Source of the DNA: Girardinichthys multiradiatus
Taxonomy: Eukaryota > Chordata > Actinopteri > Cyprinodontiformes > Goodeidae
Length of the DNA: 64,000 nt
Assembly: GCF_021462225.1 (NCBI RefSeq)
Contig: NC_061795.1
Location: forward strand, 49,089,380-49,153,379
Direction: 5' to 3'
Made by a program: the position numbers and the translations under genes. The notes beneath the pieces were generated by a model. That model saw only the letters and a list, made by a program, of their open reading frames with translations. It was not told where the DNA came from and ran no database searches. Below are positions 11,820 through 23,199 of the stretch, piece after piece. Positions within the stretch are counted from its first letter, which is position 1. The number at the start of each line of letters is the position of its first letter.

Positions 11820-13748
11820 TCAGGGACCGGGTCGCGGGGGCAGCAGACTCAGCAGAGACGCCCAGACGTCCCTCTCCCCAAACACCTCCTCCAGCTCCCC
11901 CGGGGGGAGTCCAAGGCGTTCCCAGGCCAGCTGAGAGACATATTCCCTCCAGCGTGTCCTGGGCCGTCCCCTGGGCCTCCTCCCGGTGGGACGTGCCTGG
12001 AACACCTCCCGAGGAAGGCGTCCAGGAGGCATCCGGTATAAATGCCCGAGCCACCTCAAATGGCTCCTCTCGATGTGGAGGAGTAGCGGCTCTAATCCGA
12101 GCCCCTCCCGGATGGCCGAGCTCCTCACCCTATCTCTAAGGGAGTGCCCGGCCACCCTACGGAGGAAGCTCATTTCCGCCGCTTGTATCCGGGATCTCGT
12201 TCTTTCGGTCATGACCCAAAGTTCATGGCCATAGGTGAGGGTAGAAACGTAGACCGACCGGTAAATCGAGAGCTTCGTTTTCGGCTCAGCTCTCTCTTCA
12301 CCACAACGGACCGGCACAGCGCCCCCATTACTGTGGCAGCCGCACCGATCCGTCTGTTGATCTCCCGCTCCATTCTTCCCTCACTCGTGAACAAGACCTC
12401 GAGATACTTAAACTCCTCCACTTGAGGCAGGAACTCCCCTCCAACCTGAAGAGGACAAGCCACACTTTTCCGGTCGAGAACCATGGCCTCGGACTTGGAG
12501 GAGCTGATCTTCATCCCAGCCGCTTCACACTCGGCTGCGAACCTCCCCAGTGCATGTTGTAGGTCTTGGCTAGAGGGGGCCAGCAGGACCACGTCATCTG
12601 CAAAAAGAAGTTATGAACAGGACCGGTGACAAAGGGCAGCCCGGCCGGAGTCCAACATGCACCGGGAACAGGTCCGACTTAGTGCCGGCAATGCGAACCA
12701 AACTCCTGCTCCGCTTGTACAGAGATCGGATGGCCCCTAGTAAAGGGCCCCCGATTCCATACTCCTGGAGCACCCCCCAAAGGGCATCACGAGTGACACA
12801 GTCGAATGCTTTCTCCAGGTCCACAAAACACATGTGGACCGGTTGGGCAAACTCCCATGAACCCTCGAGCACCCTGTAGAGGGTATAGAGCTGGTCCAGT
12901 GTTCCACGGCCAGGACGAAAACCACACTGCTCCTCCTGAAGCCGGGGTACGACTATCGGCCGGACTCCCCTCTCCAATACCCTGGCGTAGGCCTTACCAG
13001 GGAGGCTGAGGAGTGTGATCCCCTGTAGTTTGAACACACCCTCCGGTCAGCTTTCTTAAGTAGGGGGACCACCACCCCAGTCTGCCAATCCAAAGGCACT
13101 GTCCCCGACCGCCACGCAATGTTGAAGAGGCGTGTCAACCATGACAGCCCCACAACATCCAAAGACTTCAGGTACTCAGGGCAGATCTCATCCAACCCCG
13201 AAGCCCTGCCACCGCGGAGCTTTTTAACCACCTCGGTGACTTCAGCCTGGGTGATGAAAGAGTCCAACCCCTGAGTCCCCAGCCTTTGTTTCCACCAGGG
13301 AATGCATGATGGCAGGATTGAGGAGATCCTCGAAGTACTCCTTCCACCGCCCGATAATGTCCTCAGTTGAGGTCAGCAGCTGCCCACCCCCACTGTAAAC
13401 AGTGTTGGCGAAGCACTGCTTCCCCCTCCTGAGGCGCCGGACGGTTTGCCAGAATCGCTTCGGGGCCAACTGGTAGTCCTTCTCCATGGCCTCACCGAAC
13501 TCCTCCCAGGTCCGAGTTTTTGCCTCTGCCACCGCCCGGGCCACGGCACGCTTGTCCCCACAGTACCCGTCAGCCACCTCAGGAGTCCCACAAGCCAACC
13601 ACAGCCGATAGGACTCCTTCTTCAGTTTGACAGCGTCCCTTACTGCCGGTGTCCACCATCGGGTACGGGGATTGCCGCCGCGACAGGCAGCGCAGACCTT
13701 ACGGCCGCAGCTACGGGCAGCAGCATCGACAATAGATGTGGAGAACAT
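11820..13748 (-). pseudogene. LINE reverse transcriptase and C-terminal region, broken
   Basis: Minus-strand pieces in order are: 13,748-13,242 (linker with [20 protein letters not shown]), 13,267-12,953 (VVKKLRGGRASGLDEI, the start of the RT fingers), 13,037-12,594 (GITLLSLPGKAYARVLERG; FVDLEKAFD, motif A; then GLRPGCPLSPVLF, motif B), 12,592-12,209 (KSEAMVLDRK, FKYLEVLFTSEG) and 12,317-11,820 (TYGHELWVMTERTRSRIQAA through GRPRTRW to the stop). The pieces are joined by frameshifts. Motif C is preserved as FADDVVLLA around 12,600. The stretch normally lying between motif B and motif C has been deleted, so two catalytic blocks sit abnormally close and out of frame. It encodes no working enzyme. 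Confidence 0.85.
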
Positions 13749-14916
13749 GGTCCACTGGACTCTATGTCTCCAACATCCCTCGGAATCTGGTCAAAGCTCT
13801 CCCGGAGGTGAGAGTTGGATACATCCCTGGCCAAGGGGTCCGCCACACGTTCCCAGCAGACCCTCACTATGCGCTTGGGCCTGCCAAGTCTGTCCGGCTT
13901 TCTCCTCCCCCAGCGGATCCAACTCACCACCAGGTGGTGATCAGTGGACAGCTCAACCCCTCTCTTCACCCAAGTGTCCAAAACATGTGGCCGAAGGTCT
14001 GATGATACGACAACAAAGTCGATCATTGACCTCCTGCCTAGGGTATCCTGGTGCCAAGTGCACTGATGGACACCCTTATGGTTGAACACGGTGTTCATTA
14101 TGGACAATCCGTGACTAGCACAGAAGTCCAATAATGAAACACCACTCGGATTCAGATCGGGGAGGCCATTCCTCCTGATCACACTTCTCCAGGTGTCACT
14201 GTCGTTTCCCACGTGGGCGTTGAAGTCCCCCAGCAGAATAATGGAGTCCCCAGGAGGGGCACTATCCAGCACCCCCGACAGGGACGCCAAGAAAGCCGGG
14301 TACTCCGCCCTACCACTCGGCCCGTAGGCTGAAATGATAGTCAGAGACCTCTCCCCAACCCGAAGGCGCAGGGATGCGACCCTCTCATCCACTGGGGTAA
14401 ACTCCAACATGAGACGGCTGAGCTGGGGGTCGACAAGCAAACCCACCCCAGCCCGCCGCCTCTCCCCGTGGGCCACTCCAGAGTAGAAGAGAGTCCAGCC
14501 CCTCTCAAGGAGATGGGTTCCAGAGCCCACGCTGTGTGTGGAGGCAAGCCCGACTATTTCTAATCGATATCTTTCGACCTCCCGCACAAGCTCAGGCTCC
14601 TTCCCCCCAGCGAGGTGACATTCCACGTCCCTATAGCCAGCCTAAGCATCCGGGGATTGGGCCGCCGAGGTCTCCACCTTCGTCTGCCGCCCAATCCTCT
14701 TTGCGCTGGTCCCTCATGGTTCCCCCTGCAGGTGGTGGGCCCACTGGGGGATGGTCTCGCATCTCTCGTTCGGGCTTGGCCCGGCCGGGTCCCGCGAGGA
14801 GCAACCCAGCCACCAGGCGCTCTCCGACGAGTCCCAATCCCAGGCCTGGCTCCAGGGTGGGACCCCGGCTCCGCCGTACCGGGCGACGTCACATGCCTCG
14901 ATTTTGTGGTCGTCAT
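13640..14916 (-). pseudogene. LINE N-terminal region and AP-type endonuclease, frameshifted
   Basis: The first ATG in this region is at 14,916 on minus. It opens an Arg/Pro-rich leader and reaches GTWNVTSL, the usual start of the endonuclease. The frame then shifts at a run of six G (plus-strand C, about 14,604-14,609) into the long frame 14,626-13,640. That frame holds the endonuclease core: [16 protein letters not shown], then [14 protein letters not shown], then [14 protein letters not shown] (the GDFNAH metal-binding motif), [19 protein letters not shown] and [12 protein letters not shown] (the SDH-like catalytic motif, here TDHH). The endonuclease motifs look intact, but the lead-in and the link to the RT are out of frame. 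Confidence 0.85.
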
Positions 14917-14926
14917 GAGGGGTTCT

Positions 14927-14937
14927 TGACCATCTTG
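14927..14937. repeat. Target-site duplication of the 11.8-kb LINE (5' side)
   Basis: Second copy of TGACCATCTTG, directly upstream of the LINE 5' end on the minus strand. Confidence 0.8.
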
Positions 14938-15059
14938 ACCATTTTACCATTTTTTATTTCATCCTGTCAACAAACTGGGTCACAGTTTTTCACCAAAGGT
15001 TTGGTTAAACCACCTAACTTTGATGACCCCAGCATTATGTTCAGGGAATGACCCCGAAG

Positions 15060-15265
15060 TGTTTGTATAGACCGCGTTTTAAAGAAGCAACACAGACAGG
15101 ACAAACAACCATGCACACACTCATTCACCCCTTTAGGACAATTTAGAGGGACCAATTAACCTAACAGTCATGTTTGTGGAGAGTGTGAGGAAGCCGGAGT
15201 ACCCGGAGAGAACCCACACATGCACGGGGAGAACGTGCAAACTCCATGCAGAAAGACCCTGTCAG
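15060..15265 (+). repeat. Common teleost interspersed repeat, copy 2
   Basis: The block order is CACACACTCATTCACCCCTT, CAATTTAGAGGGACCAATTA, GAGGAAGCCGGAGTACCCGG, AGAGAACCCACACATGCACG, GGGAGAACGTGCAAACTCCA. It is closer to the common teleost form than copy 1 at 11,345-11,600. No ORF. Confidence 0.55.
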
Positions 15266-15410
15266 GGTGTGACATTCTGGACTTTGTTTGTGGTTTCTTG
15301 TGATGGTTTATTTTTGTCTAGATTATTTTGTTTCTATTTTGGTGTTTGTATCATGTTTATTAGTTCCAGCCTCCCTTATAGGTTAGCTTTAGTTATTGTT
15401 TACATCCTGG
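15266..15410 (+). repeat. T-rich dispersed repeat, copy 2 (left part)
   Basis: T-rich sequence that continues at 17,199 after the LTR insertion. Removing 15,411-17,198 (the LTR-like element plus one CTGG copy) rejoins the two parts at CTGG. See the entry at 2,395-2,735 for the family. Confidence 0.45.
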
Positions 15411-17194
15411 TGTTGGGACCCAGCCATGGATTTCAACATTAAAACTCCGGTACGAACTCTTCTGGAACTTTTCAAAATAAAGTGCATTAACCTTCTTCTG
15501 GCACAGCCAGGAAACGGGATAACAGCGGACTTCCTGTGACGCCACTGCCCAAATAAAAGCACAGCTGTTGCTACATCCGCTCTCTTCCACGCGGCCTTCG
15601 GAAGGGACCGGATAGGAGAGACAAGCGCGTTGATGTCTCTTTGCTAGCAAACAGACATAAACTCTTCAACTGGATCCAAGAGTGTCATAAGATCACGCGA
15701 TCACATGCACAAGATAAGTATGAGTGAATAACTGTTTGTGTACTCGGTATTCATTCATAAAAACGGGAATTAAGGTACACGCCTGGCTTGACTTTCTCTC
15801 TCTGAGGCCTGCAGAAGCAAACGGTCTAAGAGAAGTTCCCTACAGAGAAGCAGTCTCTAGGAAGCCGAGCGGTCTCCCAGTCTGGAAGGAAGACAGCAGA
15901 GACCCCATCACCATGGTAACGGTAACGTGCAGTGTGGTTGGCAGACAGAACGGGCCGTCTTTAATCCATCTTTAATCCGTTTGTTCACAGAGCTCTCTTC
16001 AAACTTCCTCGTCACTTGGACAACGTTCCTCACCACAGTTCATGAGGTTAAGTGTTTGGGCAGAAAAACATACAAGTGATTTAGGTTGAAATGATCTAAA
16101 TGTTTTTCATTTTATGAAGTTTGGTTTTGTTTGTGTTGAACTCAGCTATCTTGGTGCTAGCTGACTATCTGCATGTCACGTGTTCAGGTTGTGTTCTTTG
16201 TATGTTTTTAAAGTTAAGACACACTTTATTTAAAGGGTGATTTTAAAGAGAAGATTGATCATAACGCTCCGTCCACGCTCATGCATTTTAACCCTTTTAC
16301 TGATGGTATTTTTAAAGGTGTGTGTTTGATTCTGGTGCTAAGCTATAAGCTTCTTTGTTAGCTTAACTCCTAACAGCTAAAGACATGTGCTTGCTGCTAA
16401 ATAATATTTACCCAGAAAGGTTTAGTTTTCAATCCAGTAAATAATAGTCCCTAAACATTATTTCACTAAATTTGATAACAAAGTAAACACCATTAAGCTC
16501 CATTTCTCCAGAAAGATTTGGCTCTTTCCAAAATATTCCCTTAATAATGTTCAAATATTATTTTTTATAATTAAAGGCAGCTAATGAGACCCCGTTGAGA
16601 AATGGTCATCCAGAAGGTTGGTTTTGTTCAGCAGATCATTCTTTAAAACATTATTTTATTAAAATAATATTTTATCTGATCTTGCATTGTGATTGGTTGT
16701 CTAAACGTTTGCTGATTATTTCCTAAGTTAGTTCCAAGACTAACTTAACTTCATTTCCAGATTCTTCAAGATAATCCTTTGTTCTCAAACATAAACATTG
16801 CATGGTAATGTTGCATCACTCTTTTGGTCATAATTTTCAATCATCTTTAATCAACTTGTTTATATTAGTCTTCATTATTCTTTAATTCTGCTTGGTAGTT
16901 TAGTTGGATTGTTTTAGCAAAGTAAAGAGTTTGTTGATTGAAATATGTTTGACTTTGAGTTGACTTATTTTTGTTAATAAATTCTTGTATTTTAAGAAAT
17001 TGTGTGAATTTATTCCATATATGTGCAGAGTCTATGCTGTTCAATAATGTCAGAGCTCATCTCACACCTTTCTATTTTGTCCTAATACCAGCGCCTTACT
17101 GGGCTGATATTCACAGAACAACCTTTAACATAACGAAATATTATTTGATGAAATATTAAAATATAAAAAATGATTCAGATTCATAATCCTAACA
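15411..17194 (+). mobile_element. LTR-like element, copy 1 (probable solo LTR)
   Basis: The 1,784-bp repeat starts TGTTGGGACC and ends CCTAACA, giving the TG...CA inverted ends typical of LTRs. It is flanked by a 4-bp direct repeat, CTGG (15,407-15,410 and 17,195-17,198). Two related copies lie at 48,889-50,167 and 51,884-52,980, both ending in TTCCAACA. It has an AATAAA near its 3' end (about 16,976) and another near 15,478, and no convincing ORF. No gag-pol sequence is attached, so a solo LTR left by recombination is the simplest reading. A non-autonomous DNA element with a short inverted terminus is the alternative. The strand is inferred only from the AATAAA positions. Confidence 0.6.
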
Positions 17195-17198
17195 CTGG

Positions 17199-17563
17199 TT
17201 TGTGTTTATTCTAGTCCTCACACTCTCTGCTTCTTTCTCTGTTTATTTCAGTCTGTGTTGGTTTAGTACTCAGGGTTTCCTTATGGGTTCTTTGTTTAGG
17301 TTGCCAGTTCTTAGGTGGTTGTTGTTCTTCTGTTTCCTTCAGTTTCTTTGTTTCCTTCAGTTCTTGGTTATTCTAGATTTCTTATGCTTCTTTTGGTTAA
17401 TTTATCTTGGTCTATAGATTTGCTTAGGTTTGTGTCTCCTTATTGTTAATTAGTCCCTTCGCCCATGTTTTAGTCTATGCATTAGTTTCACCTGTTCCTT
17501 CAGCCTCCATGCCTCCTTGTCACACCTGTTCCATGTTCCTTCGATTACCTGCTCTTTGTATTC
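17199..17563 (+). repeat. T-rich dispersed repeat, copy 2 (right part)
   Basis: Continuation of the repeat interrupted by the LTR. It is then interrupted again by the MITE at 17,566. Confidence 0.4.
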
Positions 17564-17565
17564 TA

Positions 17566-18238
17566 TGGAGGTAAATTTGTCTCAATATTATTCAATCAAA
17601 CAAAAAACTAATCTCAATCAACAAAATAAATTGTGGTCAAAACTTGTGGAATATTATATAATATTTTCTCAACTGTTGCCAGGATCGGGGTCCTTTCTGC
17701 TCCATTACCGTAACGCACCTTGTATGCACTACGCTAATCTTTAAGAGAGAGCTGGTGTCGGCTGGCGTGACCGCGTATTTCTAACTGTCGGCTCACTTGA
17801 CCGCAGTTTTCTTCTGTACAGTTGATGTCTCGTCACTGAAGCGACGCTGCAAGCCCTGCCGTTCGAGTGGAAGTTCAGAGATGCGGGGGATCAGAGTCTG
17901 CGGCTTTAGTCAGCGCTAACCAATAGGGAAACATCTTATATCATTCGTCTTTAGGCCCGGCCCAGGATGTTCATGTTTCCAGCACTCAAAATTATTTGAG
18001 TTCAACCAAAAACAGAGCGTCAAAACCAAGAGCGAGTGTCATAACCAAAGAATTTTGACATGCGCAAGTAAAAGTTTATGTTTTGCAAATAACTTTTTTT
18101 CTCTTTGTGAGAAAAAAATTTGTCATTTTAATCAAAAAAAGTATTTTCAAACTATTTTTCTTTTTATCACAACTTAATATTTTTTGATTGAGATTAGTTT
18201 TTTTTTTATTGAATAATATTGAGACAAATTTACCTCCA
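17566..18238. mobile_element. Non-autonomous DNA transposon (MITE) with long terminal inverted repeats
   Basis: The left end TGGAGGTAAATTTGTCTCAA reads identically, inverted, at the right end (18,219-18,238). The match is perfect for about 30 bp and imperfect for about 80 bp, covering the AACTAATCTCAATCAA blocks. TA flanks both ends (17,564-17,565 and 18,239-18,240), consistent with a TA target. The 673-bp interior is GC-richer and has no ORF of note, so the element must rely on a transposase supplied in trans. TA target use would fit Tc1/mariner or an ISL2EU-type group; the sequence alone does not decide. Confidence 0.8.
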
Positions 18239-18240
18239 TA

Positions 18241-19830
18241 CTAACTGTGCCGCCTTGCAACCCAATATTAAATCAGACTAATAAAAAAGGTTTTAATAGA
18301 GAGATGGATGGATCTTCCCCAGGAACAGCAGCAGCTCTTCTTGCTGAAGCAATGATTTGAGTCACAGTAAGTTTATGTTGAGAGTCTGAGTGGGAGCGCT
18401 GTCAGTAAATATTTGCTCATGCTGAGGTTCTACGACCATAAAGTCTGGAAAAGCGGAACAAACAAACCATCTGTTTAGCACTGAGGAACAGTAATCTTCT
18501 GGATGATGAGGTAGATGATTTATCAAACTTCAACTTTTAATTTAAACAGTTAGTGTATTCCAACAGTTATGGATTACTCCTATTCGTGTGTATGGTTTGG
18601 TGGTAAGCTTGTCTGAAGTCCTCATGATGCCTCAGCTCATCCAAGGATATTATGCTGCCTGAGTAAGTAGCTTTCGGAAAGGTCGGATAGTTTGAGAGTA
18701 TGAAGTCTGCTGTCTGATTTTCCACATCAGAAGGACTAATCCCAGTTCCCAAAGACACCAATCCATCATTGGTTAAAATAATTCAAGAAGCTGTAATCCA
18801 ACTCTTCACTTTTCTACTCAGTGTAGAAAAAGACTTTTTAAACAAGGCATTGATGTAGCTCCGTCTGCAACAGAAACAGATCTGTTGGGTGTTTGCTTGT
18901 CCTCACAAGCACAAAATGTTCTAAATAATAGATCTATTCGTTTACTGAATTATGCATCTGATCTGAGTAAAGTTTTACGTTTAGAAAAGATTAATATGCA
19001 TTGTCAGAACATTTCAAACAAGTAGAAAGCTGAATATGTTTTAAAACTTTGATGCGTATTTATATCAAAGTCTGTGATTTCACATTGAAAAGGTCAAAGC
19101 TTATATGTGCTTGAATCTATTTATAAAGAGAGTTGTTGCTTCAGATATCTCAGACCTTATGTCTTTACATATTCAACAACTTCAGATCAGATGTTTTTAA
19201 ATTATGCCGTATTTAGTAATTTTTTCTGCTGAATGAGTTTGTATCAAGACTTTAAGATTTTTCATCCCTTCTTATTTGAGCACACAGTCCAGCGGTTATC
19301 TTGTGAGCGGATAAAGAGGAGGACAGATTCCTTTAATATCTTTGTCTCTCATAAGACAGTCAGGACACTTTACCTTCAGCTTGCACCTCTCCCAGAGATT
19401 ATCCAGTCAAAATGATTATAGTCCTGTGAGTAGAAGGCCTGGGAGGGGACAGCAGATTAGTTGTCATTTTTCATAGGACTCGAATGTTTGGCTGTAACAG
19501 GAGAATGCAGCAGAAGACAAAAGGCAAGCTCTAAAGACGTTCTCATCCAAAGGAGACCAGTTCAAATGTTACATATGGTGCTTTTTAATCCCCAGAGACA
19601 AACAGTCATTGATAATTTGTCATTCTTAGGACATAAATAGTAGGATATAATCATATAAATAAACAATATACGGCAACATTGTTTTTGTGCAGACAGCAAT
19701 ATTTCATTCTAGCAATATGACTTAAAAGATATTAGGCATTTACCACAATACACCTTTTATGTCGCTATATTTAAGATATGTTTCTTATCATTTATTTGAT
19801 ATGATTAACTCTATAATGCAGTGATGAACA
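18241..19830. other. No gene recognised
   Basis: AT-rich sequence. A 64-codon minus frame (18,567-18,761) and a 60-codon plus frame (19,233-19,415) have no recognisable family. Confidence 0.45.
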
Positions 19831-19869
19831 AGGGCTCTGGTTGTTGCAGGACTGCTTATTTTCTGCCTG

Positions 19870-20370
19870 ACTGTTTCAGCTGGTGCTTAATATGAGAAAA
19901 AGGAGGACAGTCCACCAAGGACTGAGCATAAATGGTGAGCAACTGGAAAGAGTCAGCAGCTTTAAACCTCTGGGGTCAGTCTACTCTGACTTAATGCTGC
20001 ACAGTGTGGTACTCAAACTGCACTGTGGCGGAGAGGAAGAACCTGCAGCAAGTGACTAAAAGGGCCCAGCGGACCATCAGATCCTCACTGCCTGAGACAG
20101 AGGACCTTAACCCAGGCTGTCTGCATAGGCAAGCAAACATATTCTTCAAGCACCCCACACACCTGAGACGCTCACTTCCACCCTCCCATCAAGCAAAATA
20201 AGAGTTTACAGGGCATGCACAAACCGGCTTAGAAACAGCTTCTATCTTCGTCCCACTGTTATATGAAATATTTTAACATTTTTATGACTTCGATACTTTT
20301 AGGTTTCTCAGCTGTTGAACTGGCCATTGCCAAGTCAATTTCATTGTATATATAACAACGATATATAATA
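19870..20370 (+). mobile_element. LINE 3' end (jockey/Rex-like), degenerate
   Basis: On plus, 19,893-19,975 codes for KRRTVHQGLSINGEQLERV then SSFKPLG, the DFRK..P-I-I-G--V--V-SFK-LG block that follows the RT core. After a frame change, 20,004-20,200 codes for WYSNCTVAERKNLQQVTKRA then QRTI, the WYGN.T..ERK.LQRVV..AQ..I block near the C-terminus. The RT catalytic motifs are not present, so the copy is 5'-truncated. The 3' limit is uncertain. Confidence 0.6.
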
Positions 20371-20658
20371 ATAACAAGCTTTTATATCAGCTTTAATCTT
20401 CAGGCCTGGAAAAAGGCAATACCTGTACCTGTTCCAAAACAGCAGACATAAAATCATTGAATGATTATTGACTCATTGACCTTACGCCTGTAAGTGTTTT
20501 GAACATTTTGAAGCAAAAGCTTATGGGTCCAATGCAATTTGCTTAAAGGTGTTAAAGGTGCTACTCTCAGTCTTCTGGGTAAGGTTTGTGGTCATTCAGA
20601 TGAGGTTAAATCATATTTGCACATATTATCCATGGACTTGGCATGGGCATTCAACACA

Positions 20659-21889
<1,231 letters not shown>

Positions 21890-23199
21890 CCCCGTTGAAC
21901 TTTTCAACCTCTTGCCACATTTCAGGCTTCAAACATAAAAATATAAAATTCAAATTTTTTGTGAAGAATCAACAAGTGGGACACAATCGTGAAGTGGAAT
22001 GAAATTTATTGGATGTGTCAAACTGTGTTTAACAAATGAAAAACTGAAAAGTAGGGCGTGCAATATTATTCAGCCCCCTTGCGTTAATACTTTGTAGCTC
22101 CACCCTTTGCTGCAATTACAGCTGCAAGTCTCTTGGGGTTTGTCTCTATCAGTTTTGCACATCGAGAGACTGAAATTCTTGCCCATTCTTCCTTGCAAAA
22201 CAGCTGGAGCTCAGTAAGGTTGGATGGAGAGCGTTCCTGAACAGCAGTCTTCAGCTCTTTCCACAGATTCTTGATTGGATTCAGGTCTGGACTTTGACTT
22301 GGCCATTCCAACACCTGGATACGTTTATTTATGAACCATTCCATTGTAGATTTGGCTTTATATTTTGGATCATTGTCTTGTTGGAAGATAAATCTCCGTC
22401 AGTCTCAGGTCTCTTGCAGACTCCAACAGGTTTTCTTCCAGAATGGTCCTGTATTTGGCCCCATCCATCTTCCCATCAATTTTGACCATCTTCCGTGTCC
22501 CTGCTGACAAAAAGCAGGCCCAAACCATGATGCTGCTACCACCATGTTTGACAGTGGGGATGGTGTGTTCAGGGTGATGAGCTGTGTTGCTTTACGCCAA
22601 ACATATCGTTTTGCCTTGTGGCCAAACAGATCGATTTTGGTTTCATCTGACCAGAGCACCTTCTTCCACATGTTTGGTGTGTCTCCCAGGTGGCTTGTGG
22701 CAAACTTTAAACGAGACTTTTTATGGATATCTTTGAGAAATGGCTTTCTTCTTGCCACTCTTCCATAAAGGCCAGATTTGTGCAGCGTACGACTGATTGT
22801 TGTCCTATGGACAGACTCTCCCACCTCAGCTGTAGATCTCTGCAGTTCATCCAGAGTGATCATGGGCCTCTTGGCTGCATCTCTGATCAGTCTTCTCCTT
22901 GTTCGAGATGAAAGTTTAGAGGGACGGCCGGGTCTTGGCAGATTTGCAGTGGTGTGATTCTCCTTCCATTTCAATATGTGCTCCTTGGGATGTTTAAAGC
23001 TTGGGAAATCTTTTTGTATCCAAATCCAGCTTTAAACTTCTCCACAACAGTATCTCGGACCTGCCTGATGTGTTCCTTGGTCTTCATGATGCTCTCTGTG
23101 CTTTGAACAGAACCCTGAGTTTATCACAGAGCAGGTGCATTTATACGGAGACTTGATTACACACAGGTGGATTCTATTTATCATCATCAGTCATACAGA
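21890..23199 (-). mobile_element. Tc1-like transposon, both ends truncated
   Basis: The left non-coding arm starts abruptly at GGCCCCGTTGAAC right after the microsatellite, so the outermost terminal bases are lost. The right arm stops near 23,199 and runs straight into a LINE. Between them the minus strand carries a transposase in two frames, described separately. Blocks such as AACAAATGAAAAACTGAAAA and CAATATTATTCAGCCCCCTT mark the arm. The family differs from the other Tc1 elements in the window. Confidence 0.85.
22084..22974 (-). pseudogene. Tc1-like transposase, frameshifted, third catalytic residue substituted
   Basis: From 22,974 the minus strand reads a paired-type DNA-binding region (KLSSRTRRRLIRDAAKRPMI; TISRTLHKSGLYGRVARRKP) and then WSDETKIDLFG with the first catalytic Asp. 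The frame degrades near 22,560-22,400. It resumes in the frame ending at 22,084 with FQQDNDPKYKAK (second Asp) and WPSQSPDLNPIKNLW. In Tc1 transposases the last motif is normally PIENLW; here the catalytic Glu is Lys. The C-terminus RLAAVIAAKGGATKY is intact. The spacing from the second Asp to the changed residue is 34. The copy is dead both by frameshift and by catalytic change. Confidence 0.85.

Larger units (their letters stand above)
11794..14926 (-). mobile_element. APE-type non-LTR retrotransposon (LINE), apparently full-length insertion
   Basis: This 3.1-kb GC-rich insert stands out against the AT-rich surroundings. On the minus strand it carries an apurinic-type endonuclease followed by a reverse transcriptase, the layout of a single-ORF LINE. 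It ends in a short 3' tail with ACGAGT-like repeats (11,794-11,815). An 11-bp direct repeat flanks it (11,783-11,793 and 14,927-14,937), which marks both ends of the insertion. A second copy of the family lies on plus at 45,185-47,423. The ORF is broken at several points (see the two coding entries), so the copy is not autonomous. I recognise it as a widespread teleost LINE but do not assign a clade with certainty. Confidence 0.85.

Noticed and set aside
13446..14085. Plus-strand ORFs of 121 and 152 codons inside the LINE
   Set aside because: They lie antisense to the recognisable endonuclease and RT frames and owe their length to high GC content.
14536..15051. 171-codon plus ORF at the LINE 5' end
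   Set aside because: Antisense to the LINE leader; Arg/Pro-rich composition comes from GC-rich DNA, and no family match is seen.
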